A stretch of DNA of 48,390 bases. It comes from Aliarcobacter sp. (lineage in GTDB: Bacteria > Campylobacterota > Campylobacteria > Campylobacterales > Arcobacteraceae). Positions within the stretch are counted from its first letter, which is position 1, and each line of letters opens with the position of its first letter. Of this stretch, positions 17,188-24,382 are shown one piece after another. The notes beneath the pieces are model-generated. The model searched no databases. It saw nothing but the letters and a program-made list of their open reading frames with translations, and was not told the DNA's origin. Location of the stretch: positions 1 through 48,390 of the forward strand of contig JAQTXB010000018.1 of assembly GCA_028688995.1 (NCBI GenBank). The letters are read 5' to 3'. The translations under genes were made by a program, and so were the position numbers.

Positions 17188-18414
17188 ATGCTAAAATTAG
17201 ATCAATTGACGTCTTTACGTTTTTTTGCAGCTTTTGCTATCGTGCTACATCATTTAGAGGGTCTTTTTTTAATTAAAGGAACTCATGATTTAGCATACGG
17301 TGTTTCATTTTTTTTTATACTTTCAGGTTTTATTTTAACATACTCTTATTCATCTTTTAAATCAAATAAAGAAATATTTTATTTTTTAAAGCACGTTTAG
17401 CAAGGGTCTTCCCCGTATATTTATTCTCTTTTATTCTTGTAATAAATATGGTACCAATGACCATAAATATACAACTATTATTCCATATTTGTTTATGGTG
17501 CAAGGATGGATACCTGATATAAATTATTTTTTTCATATAATGGTCCTTCATGGAGTATTTCTACAGAATTCTTTTTCTATTTACTTTTTCCATTCTTATT
17601 GATTTTAATAAATAAATCTATTTGGTTTATTATTGATTTCAATGTTGTATATCAGTAGTTATTTCCCTACATTATCAGAAGCAGCACATCCTACAAAAGA
17701 TTTTTCTGGAATTAATTTTAGTAAACATGGTTTATTATATATAAATCCTTTGAGTAGGATTTTTGAATTTATCATTGGTATGAGTATGGCTGTCATATTT
17801 AGGAGTCCTATTAAATAAATCGTTCTAATGAATTCACTTTATTCTCAATATTAGAATTTACTGTTTTATTTTTTGTTATATTTTGTACTATTTATGGTAG
17901 AAGTTTTCTTTTAGATTTTTTAAATCTAACTTTGTCTGATAGTTTGATTTTTTATTATTCTGCAGTAGGTCCTATTTTCCCATTTGCAATTTTTATTTTT
18001 ATTTTTATTTTTATTTTTGCTCATGGAAAAGGATTATTATCTAAAATTCTTAAATTAAGATTTTTTATATTCCTTGGTGAAATTAGCTTCACAATGTATT
18101 TGATTCATCAGATTTTAATTAGATATTATGGTACATATTCTGATCAATTTATTGTTTTAAATAATACTTTTTCACTTTTAGATTATTTTTCTATATTAAT
18201 AATAAGTTCATATCTAATTTGGGCTTATCTTGAAGTGCCTTTTAGAAAATTTATACTTGGAAAACAAAGAATACATGGTGGTATAACAACTATACATTTA
18301 AATCTAATAAATAATATTTCCTTAAAATTTATGTTAGATGTTTGTCTTTTTATATTATTAGTTTTTATAATGAATTATATTCATTTAGAACGTTTTAAAT
18401 GGTTTTTATTATAA
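17188..18414 (+). pseudogene. Frameshifted acyltransferase-3 (OafA-like) gene
   Basis: Read across frames, this encodes an integral-membrane O-acyltransferase. It begins LDQLTSLRFFAAFAIVLHHL, with FFILSGFILTYSY, continues with ARLARVFPVYLFSF, then VQGWIPDINYFF, YNGPSWSISTEFFFYLLFP, SRIFEFIIGMSMA, and a C-terminal part with FLGEISFTMYLIHQ and YLEVPFRK. The reading frame must change about five times: near 17380-17391, 17470-17490, the T7 run at 17527-17533, 17625-17640 and 17812-17818. Most fit loss of one base in an A/T run. The catalytic His of the family (HHLEG) remains. As written it cannot make a whole protein. It would have O-acetylated the glycan. Sequencing error is possible but no neighbour shows it. 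Confidence 0.85.
17989..18018 (+). repeat. Hexanucleotide tandem repeat (ATTTTT)5
   Basis: Five exact copies of ATTTTT lie in the acyltransferase pseudogene and read as five Ile-Phe pairs in a membrane segment. A unit of six does not shift the frame, so copy change would lengthen the segment and not switch the gene off. Confidence 0.9.
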
Positions 18415-18420
18415 TTTAGC

Positions 18421-18426
18421 TAAAAT
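18421..18426 (+). promoter_or_regulatory. Candidate -10 box upstream of the GT-C/arabinose-like block
   Basis: TAAAAT preceded by TTTAGC lies just after the pseudogene stop, in a 118-base gap before the GT-C gene. Another possible site (GCACTATACA) is near 18500. A separate promoter here would let the block be expressed despite the broken gene upstream. Confidence 0.3.
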
Positions 18427-18532
18427 TGCGCAAAAAATATTAATTAAAATATTTGCTATACAGTATTCTATAAAATTTAATAGTTATTATTAACTTTAGC
18501 ACTATACAAAATAAATCATAAGGACATCATAT

Positions 18533-20392
18533 ATGAGATCAAAAAAACTTTGGACACAAGAGCATTTTGTTCTCTTTATATTGGCTATTATAGTCTATTC
18601 TTTTGCCTCTTATGCTAGATGGGGAGGTGCACTTGCAGATGATGGTTCTTTTTTTCTTCAATATGCAAAAAATATGGCAGCTGGTGAATTTTGGGTATGG
18701 AATCTTGGGGAAGAACCAATATGGGGGTCTTCAGCACCACTATTCCCACTTTTTATTGCGCCACTATTAAAATTAGGTATGGATCCTATAAATGCTATTT
18801 TATCTGTAAGTATCGCATTTAGTGTAATTGCTTTTTCACTTGTTTTTGTAACTATTAAATATAGATTTGGTACATTAAGTGCAATAATTTTTATTATTTT
18901 TACATCTCTTGATAGTCATTTAATCTGGTTTGGAACTAATGCTGGACTTGAAACACCTTTAACTTTTTTACTACTTTCTATTGGGATAATGGCTATTCTT
19001 TTAGCTCCTGAGAAATCTATTTATATAGGAATTATAGCTGGTTTATTATGTGTTCAAAAATTAGATTTAATACCAGCTGCAGTTGGATTGATTTTAGCAC
19101 AAATGTTTTATTTAAAAAGAATATCTTTTGTTTCAATTATTATAGCTTTAGTAGTTGCGCTAATTTGGTATGGATTTGCATGGATTTATTTTGGATTACC
19201 TTTACCAAATTCCTTTATAACTAAAGCATTGCACCAGGGTGATCAAGCAGTTGTGAATACAAGAGAATGGTTTTCAACTTTTGTATGGATAAAAGATGCA
19301 CATATTTATTTATTTGGTGCATTTGTAGGTACACTTTTATTATTTTATAAAAAAATTGAATGGCCTTTATGGATATTTCTTGGAGCTATATTAGTATCTC
19401 ATACTATTGCATATACTATTAAGTTCCCATTTGAACCTTATGATTGGTATTGTATGCCATCGTTATTTTCACTTATGGTTTTAGGTTCTATCTCAGCTGC
19501 TTTTATTATTGAAAAAATAGTACTAGTTTTTCAAGAAAAAAGACTTATTGTATTTTTTATATATTCTATACTAATATACGTATTTATTATACCTACAATA
19601 CAGTATTCAATAAATGTAACAAATAGTATTAAACACTATTTACATTTAGAGAAAGATAGAGAAAATGCAGGTCGTTGGGTAGCAGAGAATACTCCTAAAA
19701 GTTTTAAAGTGCTTACTTATTTCGGTAATCCAGCTTTTTTTTCAAATAGATTTGTATATGATGGATCTTTTCTCAATATGCATTATGTTGACAAAGATAT
19801 AGTAAAGACATATAAGCCTGAAGTACTTATTCGTAATGATGAATCGCCAAAGGGGTACACTCTTGTTAAAATTTTTAATAAAGCCTCAGATGTAGGTAGA
19901 TATTTTCCATTTGGTGTACATGTGCGTTCAGATCTTTTAGATCAAGTTACAGATATTGATACAAATCCAATGGCTAAGAAAAGTGTTTCATATATGGACT
20001 ACATTATAAATAAGAAACTAGGTGATCAATATGGTACTATTGTAAATCTTTCATCAAATAAAATTTTTGTACACCCAGGTGCAACAACACCAACATCTTT
20101 TTCTTTTGATGTCAAAAAACTTGTTTCCCAAATACCATATAAGACTTTTTTGATTGAAATAATGATTTCACCAGAAGTTTCTGAATCGGCTATTCAAAGA
20201 GGTGCAGGGTTCGTGAATATAGAATATACACCAAAAAATGGACCAAGTATTAATCAAGATGTATCTTCAGGTAAACCAATGAAAATAAATATTAATGACC
20301 TTTCTTTAACTGACGAATTTAATATAAGTGTTGATCCAAAATTAAGTGCTGATAGTGATTGGGTTTGGATTAGATTTTATGGTTCAAAGTAA
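18533..20392 (+). CDS. GT-C membrane glycosyltransferase, candidate arabinofuranosyltransferase
   Basis: The 619-residue protein has about ten hydrophobic segments in residues 12-345 and a soluble C-terminal domain (about 360-619). After the first segment comes LADDGSFF with the Asp36-Asp37 pair in the periplasmic loop, where polyprenyl-phosphate-sugar-dependent GT-C enzymes keep their catalytic acid. GLPLPNSFITK at 221-231 resembles the GxPLPNTxxAK stretch that I recall in mycobacterial AftB-like arabinofuranosyltransferases and in TfpW. It directly precedes genes for a DPA-like donor, so it is the likely enzyme that uses that donor on the periplasmic side. The acceptor is unknown. AAGGA at 18520-18524 supports the ATG. 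Confidence 0.78.
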   Translation: MRSKKLWTQEHFVLFILAIIVYSFASYARWGGALADDGSFFLQYAKNMAAGEFWVWNLGEEPIWGSSAPLFPLFIAPLLKLGMDPINAILSVSIAFSVIAFSLVFVTIKYRFGTLSAIIFIIFTSLDSHLIWFGTNAGLETPLTFLLLSIGIMAILLAPEKSIYIGIIAGLLCVQKLDLIPAAVGLILAQMFYLKRISFVSIIIALVVALIWYGFAWIYFGLPLPNSFITKALHQGDQAVVNTREWFSTFVWIKDAHIYLFGAFVGTLLLFYKKIEWPLWIFLGAILVSHTIAYTIKFPFEPYDWYCMPSLFSLMVLGSISAAFIIEKIVLVFQEKRLIVFFIYSILIYVFIIPTIQYSINVTNSIKHYLHLEKDRENAGRWVAENTPKSFKVLTYFGNPAFFSNRFVYDGSFLNMHYVDKDIVKTYKPEVLIRNDESPKGYTLVKIFNKASDVGRYFPFGVHVRSDLLDQVTDIDTNPMAKKSVSYMDYIINKKLGDQYGTIVNLSSNKIFVHPGATTPTSFSFDVKKLVSQIPYKTFLIEIMISPEVSESAIQRGAGFVNIEYTPKNGPSINQDVSSGKPMKININDLSLTDEFNISVDPKLSADSDWVWIRFYGSK

Positions 20393-20422
20393 CAAGGAAC
20401 ATGATAGTTGTTGTTTGATGTA

Positions 20423-20466
20423 TGCTAGTAATATCAATTATATGTATGAATTGATTTTTGCTAGTA
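20423..20466 (+). repeat. Short repeats in the gap before the UbiA-like gene
   Basis: TGCTAGTA occurs at 20423-20430 and 20459-20466, and between them ATCAATT (20433-20439) is mirrored by AATTGAT (20449-20455). The 110-base gap may carry a regulatory site. No strong promoter or terminator is seen. Confidence 0.3.
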
Positions 20467-20502
20467 GAGTTTTTAATTTTTGAGAAAGGATTTTAGTATT
20501 AA

Positions 20503-21363
20503 ATGAAACAAATTATAAAACTATTGCGAGTTCATCAATATATAAAAAATTTATTTGTCTTTGCACCTTTACTATTTTCATTCAATTTTTCATTGATTGA
20601 TATGACAAATACAAGTATTGTATTTGTGTTGTTTTCATTAATTGCAAGTAGTGTATATATATTAAATGACTATATGGATATTGAAGAAGATAAACAACAT
20701 CCAAAAAAGAAATTTAGACCACTAGCTAGTGGAAAAGTAAATAAAAATGTAGCTAGAATTTTAATAGTATTGTTATCTGGAATATCTCTTTTTAGTGCTT
20801 ATCTATTAAATACTAAATTATTTATAGTATTAGTAATATATTTTATTTTAAATATTGCGTATTCTTTAAAATTAAAGCATATAACAATTGTAGATATTTT
20901 TATAATTGCAACAGGATTTGTATTAAGATTATTTGCAGGTGCAAGTGTAATTGAAACACCTTTATCTATGTGGATTATAATTATGACATTTCTTTTAGCA
21001 CTATTTTTGGCTCTTGCAAAAAGAAGGGATGATGTACTTTTATCTGCAGAGGGTAAAGAAACTAGAAAAAATATAGATGGTTATAACTTAGAGTTTGTAA
21101 ATGCAACAATGGTATTTATGTCAGGTGTAATTGTAGTTGCATATATTTTATATACAGTAAGTGGTGAAGTTTTAAATAGACTTCATACTCAACATTTATA
21201 TTTGACATCATTTTTTGTTATTCTTGGTATTATGAGATATATGCAAATTACTTTTGTTGAGGGTAACAGTGGAAGTCCTACAAAAATAGTTCTAAAAGAT
21301 AGATTTTTACAAATAACTATTTTATTTTGGTTACTCAGTTTTTATGTAGTGGTTAGTATTTAG
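20503..21363 (+). CDS. UbiA-family polyprenyl-phosphate phosphoribosyltransferase (DPPR synthase-like)
   Basis: The mycobacterial homologue (Rv3806c, UbiA) joins PRPP to decaprenyl phosphate to give decaprenylphosphoryl-5-phosphoribose. This 286-residue membrane protein has about eight to nine hydrophobic segments. It has the first Asp-rich motif NDYMDIEED at 55-63, followed by QHPKKKFRPLASG. A second conserved part has YSLKLKH, then Asp131 and GFVLRLFAGA, and KRRDD at 173-177. The HPxKKxRPxASG stretch separates this subgroup from ubiquinone and heme prenyltransferases. DprE1- and DprE2-like genes follow at once, which supports the substrate. The lipid here is probably undecaprenyl phosphate. 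The SD (AAGGA, 20486-20490) is rather far from the ATG. Confidence 0.88.
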   Translation: MKQIIKLLRVHQYIKNLFVFAPLLFSFNFSLIDMTNTSIVFVLFSLIASSVYILNDYMDIEEDKQHPKKKFRPLASGKVNKNVARILIVLLSGISLFSAYLLNTKLFIVLVIYFILNIAYSLKLKHITIVDIFIIATGFVLRLFAGASVIETPLSMWIIIMTFLLALFLALAKRRDDVLLSAEGKETRKNIDGYNLEFVNATMVFMSGVIVVAYILYTVSGEVLNRLHTQHLYLTSFFVILGIMRYMQITFVEGNSGSPTKIVLKDRFLQITILFWLLSFYVVVSI

Positions 21364-21756
21364 ATGAATATGGTTTTTAAATATGTTAATTTTGCAATTG
21401 CTTCTACTTTAGTCAATTTACTATTTCAATATATTAGTTTTTATTTTTATGATGGATTTCTGTCTTTATATATTGCAATGTTTTTTGGTACACTGTCCGG
21501 ACTTATTTTGAAGTATGTTTTAGATAAAAAGTACATTTTTTATCATAAACCAAAAAATAAAAAAGATGATGGAAAAAAATTTTTACTTTATTCTTTGATG
21601 GGTCTTTTTACTACATTTATATTTTGGGGATTTGAAATAGGATTTGATTTTGTATTTGGAAATGAAAAAGCTAAATATATTGGTGCTATTTTAGGACTCA
21701 GTATTGGATATGTTGTAAAGTATTTTTTAGATAAAAAATTTGTTTTTAAGGATTAA
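21364..21756 (+). CDS. GtrA-family small membrane protein
   Basis: The 130-residue protein has four hydrophobic segments and two basic KYVLDKKYIF / KYFLDKKFVF ends, the internal signature of GtrA proteins. Members help move or recruit polyprenyl-phosphate sugars. In mycobacteria the GtrA-like Rv3789 lies beside dprE1 and has been linked to arabinan synthesis. Here too it lies directly before the dprE1-like gene. The likely job is flipping the lipid-linked pentose to the periplasmic side, or recruiting the transferase. The ATG immediately follows the stop of the UbiA-like gene. Confidence 0.87.
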   Translation: MNMVFKYVNFAIASTLVNLLFQYISFYFYDGFLSLYIAMFFGTLSGLILKYVLDKKYIFYHKPKNKKDDGKKFLLYSLMGLFTTFIFWGFEIGFDFVFGNEKAKYIGAILGLSIGYVVKYFLDKKFVFKD

Positions 21757-21757
21757 T

Positions 21758-23050
21758 ATGAGTCTAAATAGCTGGGGAATGTACCCACTCATAAAAAATG
21801 AAAAAGTAGTTTTTCAAAATGAAAGAGAATTGCAAGATAAAATTCTTGAAAATAAAAATTATATTCCTTTTGGAAATGGTAGAAGTTATGGAGATAGTGC
21901 ATTAAATGAAAATATAATCTACTGTAAACCATATAACTATTTCTTAGATTTTGATGAAAATACTGGACTTTTACATTGTCAATCAGGAGTTATGTTAAGT
22001 GAAATCATTGAAGCTTTTATTCCAAAAGGTTGGTTTTTAAAAGTTACTCCAGGAACAAAACTTATAACAGTTGGTGGAGCAATTGCAAGTGATGTTCATG
22101 GTAAGAATCATCACGTAGAAGGATGTTTTAGCTCTTGTGTGGAAGAATTTACTTTGATACTTCCAAATGGTGAAATAAAAACTTGTAAAAAAGATGATGA
22201 ACTTTTCAAACTAACTTGTGGTGGTATGGGATTAACAGGAGTTATTCTTGAAGCAAAAATTTATTTAAAAAAGATAAATTCAAAATATATAAATCAAACA
22301 ACTATTAAAACAAAAAATTTAAAAGAGACTTTTGAAGCTTTTGAAAAGTACAGCCATTTACCATACTCTGTAGCTTGGATAGATTGTCTAGCAAAGGCTG
22401 AAAACATAGGTAAATGTTTACTTATGGTTGGAGACTTTGCAAATGATGGAAAGCTTGATTTTAAAGAAAAAAAGAAAATAAATATACCTTTCAATTTTCC
22501 ATCTTTTGCTTTAAATAATTTAAGTGTTAAAGCTTTTAATTGGTTATATTATAAAAAAGCTCCAAATGGTGAAAGTAAACAAAAAGTAGATATTGATACA
22601 TTTTTTTATCCATTAGATGCAATAAATAACTGGAATAGAATTTATGGTAAAGGTGGATTCACACAATATCAATTTATTTTGCCTAAAGATGTAAGTTATA
22701 ATGGATTAAAAGAGATATTAGGTGAGATTTCAAATAGTGGAAAAGGTTCATTTTTAGCTGTATTAAAACTATATGGGAAAGAGAATGAAAATTATTTATC
22801 TTTTCCAATTGAGGGATATAGTTTAGCACTTGATTTTAAAATCGAACGTGGACTTTTTGAACTTTTAGATAAACTAGACCAAATAGTATTAAAATATAAT
22901 GGAAGAATATATCTTACTAAAGATGTAAGAGTTTCAAAAGAGACTTTTGAAAAAGGTTATCCAAATATTGAAAAATTTAGAGCATTAAGAAAAGAGTATA
23001 GTATGGATAAAAAATTTCAGTCATTACAATCAAAAAGAGTAGGAATATAA
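21758..23050 (+). CDS. dprE1: FAD-dependent oxidase subunit of decaprenylphosphoryl-ribose 2'-epimerase (DprE1-like)
   Basis: DprE1 oxidises the 2'-OH of polyprenylphosphoryl-ribose to the ketone. From the ATG at 21758 (AAGGA at 21748-21752; a TTG six codons upstream is less likely) the protein has 430 residues. The FAD-binding PCMH part holds GRSYGD at 41-46, VTPGT at 96-100, GGAIA at 106-110 and HGKNHH at 114-119, all very like mycobacterial DprE1. The catalytic lysine matching Lys418 is Lys388 in LTKD. The position of the Cys387 that benzothiazinones attack is Ala357 in GYSLALDF, inside a well conserved LSFPIxGxxxxxDF context. Confidence 0.92.
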   Translation: MSLNSWGMYPLIKNEKVVFQNERELQDKILENKNYIPFGNGRSYGDSALNENIIYCKPYNYFLDFDENTGLLHCQSGVMLSEIIEAFIPKGWFLKVTPGTKLITVGGAIASDVHGKNHHVEGCFSSCVEEFTLILPNGEIKTCKKDDELFKLTCGGMGLTGVILEAKIYLKKINSKYINQTTIKTKNLKETFEAFEKYSHLPYSVAWIDCLAKAENIGKCLLMVGDFANDGKLDFKEKKKINIPFNFPSFALNNLSVKAFNWLYYKKAPNGESKQKVDIDTFFYPLDAINNWNRIYGKGGFTQYQFILPKDVSYNGLKEILGEISNSGKGSFLAVLKLYGKENENYLSFPIEGYSLALDFKIERGLFELLDKLDQIVLKYNGRIYLTKDVRVSKETFEKGYPNIEKFRALRKEYSMDKKFQSLQSKRVGI

Positions 23051-23051
23051 A

Positions 23052-23783
23052 ATGAGTTATGTATTAATAATAGGTGCAAAAAGTGATATAGCAAAAGAAG
23101 TTGCAAGGGTATATGCAAAAAATGGATATGACCTTTATTTAGCTGCTAGAAATTGCGATAATTTAAATGATTTATCAACAGACATAAAATTAAGATCAAA
23201 TGTTGATGTTAAATTATGTGAGTTTGATATAGCAAAATTTGAAATGCACAAAGAGTTTTATGATAATTTAGAGATTAAACCTTTAGGTGTAATTGTGGTT
23301 GCTGGTTATATGGCTGAACAAAAAGAGTGCGAAAACGATTTTGAAAAAACATTAAATACTATAAATGTAAATTATACAGGAGCAGTGAGTATTTTAAATA
23401 TAATTGCAAATGATATGGAAAAAAATAAAAATGGTTTTATTGTAGGGGTTAGTTCAGTTGCAGGTGATAGAGGAAGAAAATCAAATTATATTTATGGATC
23501 TTCAAAAGCGGCTTTTAGCGCATATTTAAGTGGATTAAGAAATAGATTATTTGAAAGTAAAGTTAATGTTCTTACTGTAAAACCAGGTTTTGTAGCTACA
23601 AAAATGACGCAAGGTTTGGATTTACCAGCAAAATTAACTGCTCAACCAGAAGATGTAGCAAATGATATATATACTGCACAACAAAAAGGTAAGAATGTAC
23701 TTTATACAAAAGCTATTTGGAAATTAATAATGTTAATAATAAAACATATACCAGAATTTATGTTTAAAAAGATGAGTATATGA
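23052..23783 (+). CDS. dprE2: Short-chain reductase subunit of decaprenylphosphoryl-ribose 2'-epimerase (DprE2-like)
   Basis: DprE2 reduces the 2'-keto intermediate made by DprE1 with NADH, giving the arabino product. The 243-residue SDR has the cofactor loop GAKSDIA at 8-14, VAGYM in place of the usual NNAG near 83-87, the catalytic Ser in VSSVAGDRGR (Ser134/135), and Tyr148-x3-Lys152 in YGSSK. The SSVAGDRGRxSNYxYGSxK stretch is characteristic of DprE2. PGFVATKMTQG follows. It lies one base after the dprE1-like stop and overlaps the HAD gene by 4 bases. Confidence 0.9.
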   Translation: MSYVLIIGAKSDIAKEVARVYAKNGYDLYLAARNCDNLNDLSTDIKLRSNVDVKLCEFDIAKFEMHKEFYDNLEIKPLGVIVVAGYMAEQKECENDFEKTLNTINVNYTGAVSILNIIANDMEKNKNGFIVGVSSVAGDRGRKSNYIYGSSKAAFSAYLSGLRNRLFESKVNVLTVKPGFVATKMTQGLDLPAKLTAQPEDVANDIYTAQQKGKNVLYTKAIWKLIMLIIKHIPEFMFKKMSI

Positions 23784-24376
23784 GTAAAAAGATAGCCTTT
23801 TTTGACTTTGATGGAACTATTACAACAGATGATAGTTTATTAAAATTTATAAGATTTGTTGTTGGAGATAGAAGATTTTTAGTTGGACTTTTATTTTTGT
23901 CTCCAATGTTAGTTTTATATAAACTAAAACTTATACCAAACTATAAAGCAAAACAAAATCTTTTATCTTGGTATTTTAAAGGAATTAAAAAAGAAGATTT
24001 TTTTGATGTTGCAAATAAATATTCTTTAAATCATATTGATAAAATAGTTAGAGCAAAAGCAATGGAAAGAATAAGCTGGCATAAGAAACAAGGAGATAAA
24101 ATTGTTATTGTATCTGCTTCTATTGATTGTTGGTTACGTCCTTGGTGTGAAAGAAATAATTTAGAGTTAATAGCAACAAAATTAGATCTTTCAGATGATA
24201 AGATTATAGGTAAATTTTTAACAAAAAATTGTTATGGACAAGAAAAAGTTAATCGTATAAAAGAAATTTATAATTTAAAAGAATTTGATTATATTTATGC
24301 TTATGGAGATAGTTCAGGAGATAAAGAGATGCTAGCTATTGCAAATGAAAAATATTATAAACCATTTAGAGATTAA
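23780..24376 (+). CDS. HAD-family (IB-type) phosphatase, candidate phosphoribosyl-lipid phosphatase
   Basis: The 198-residue protein has HAD motif I FFDFDGTIT (Asp9, Asp11), motif II in VIVSASID near 110-117, and the last motif GDSSGD with two Asp, as in SerB-like HAD-IB enzymes. A hydrophobic cap stretch (FLVGLLFLSPMLVLYKL) lies near 33-49 and could contact a membrane lipid. The DPA pathway needs a phosphatase to remove the 5'-phosphate of the first lipid intermediate; in mycobacteria the candidate Rv3807c is of the PAP2 type. This HAD gene overlaps the dprE2-like gene by 4 bases and no PAP2 gene is present, so it probably fills that step. Confidence 0.82.
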   Translation: MSKKIAFFDFDGTITTDDSLLKFIRFVVGDRRFLVGLLFLSPMLVLYKLKLIPNYKAKQNLLSWYFKGIKKEDFFDVANKYSLNHIDKIVRAKAMERISWHKKQGDKIVIVSASIDCWLRPWCERNNLELIATKLDLSDDKIIGKFLTKNCYGQEKVNRIKEIYNLKEFDYIYAYGDSSGDKEMLAIANEKYYKPFRD

Positions 24377-24382
24377 TATTTA

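Noticed and set aside
17527..17533. T7 run as a phase-variation switch
   Set aside because: Correcting this run alone would not restore the frame, because about four other frameshifts remain.
17188..18414. Three separate small membrane proteins
   Set aside because: The pieces are in order parts of one acyltransferase-3 protein, joined by frame changes in A/T runs. The later pieces lack ribosome sites.
21758..23050. A lactone oxidase or alditol oxidase instead of DprE1
   Set aside because: The same FAD fold is shared, but HGKNHH, the LSFPI segment, the lysine at 388 and the neighbouring DprE2-like and UbiA-like genes favour DprE1.
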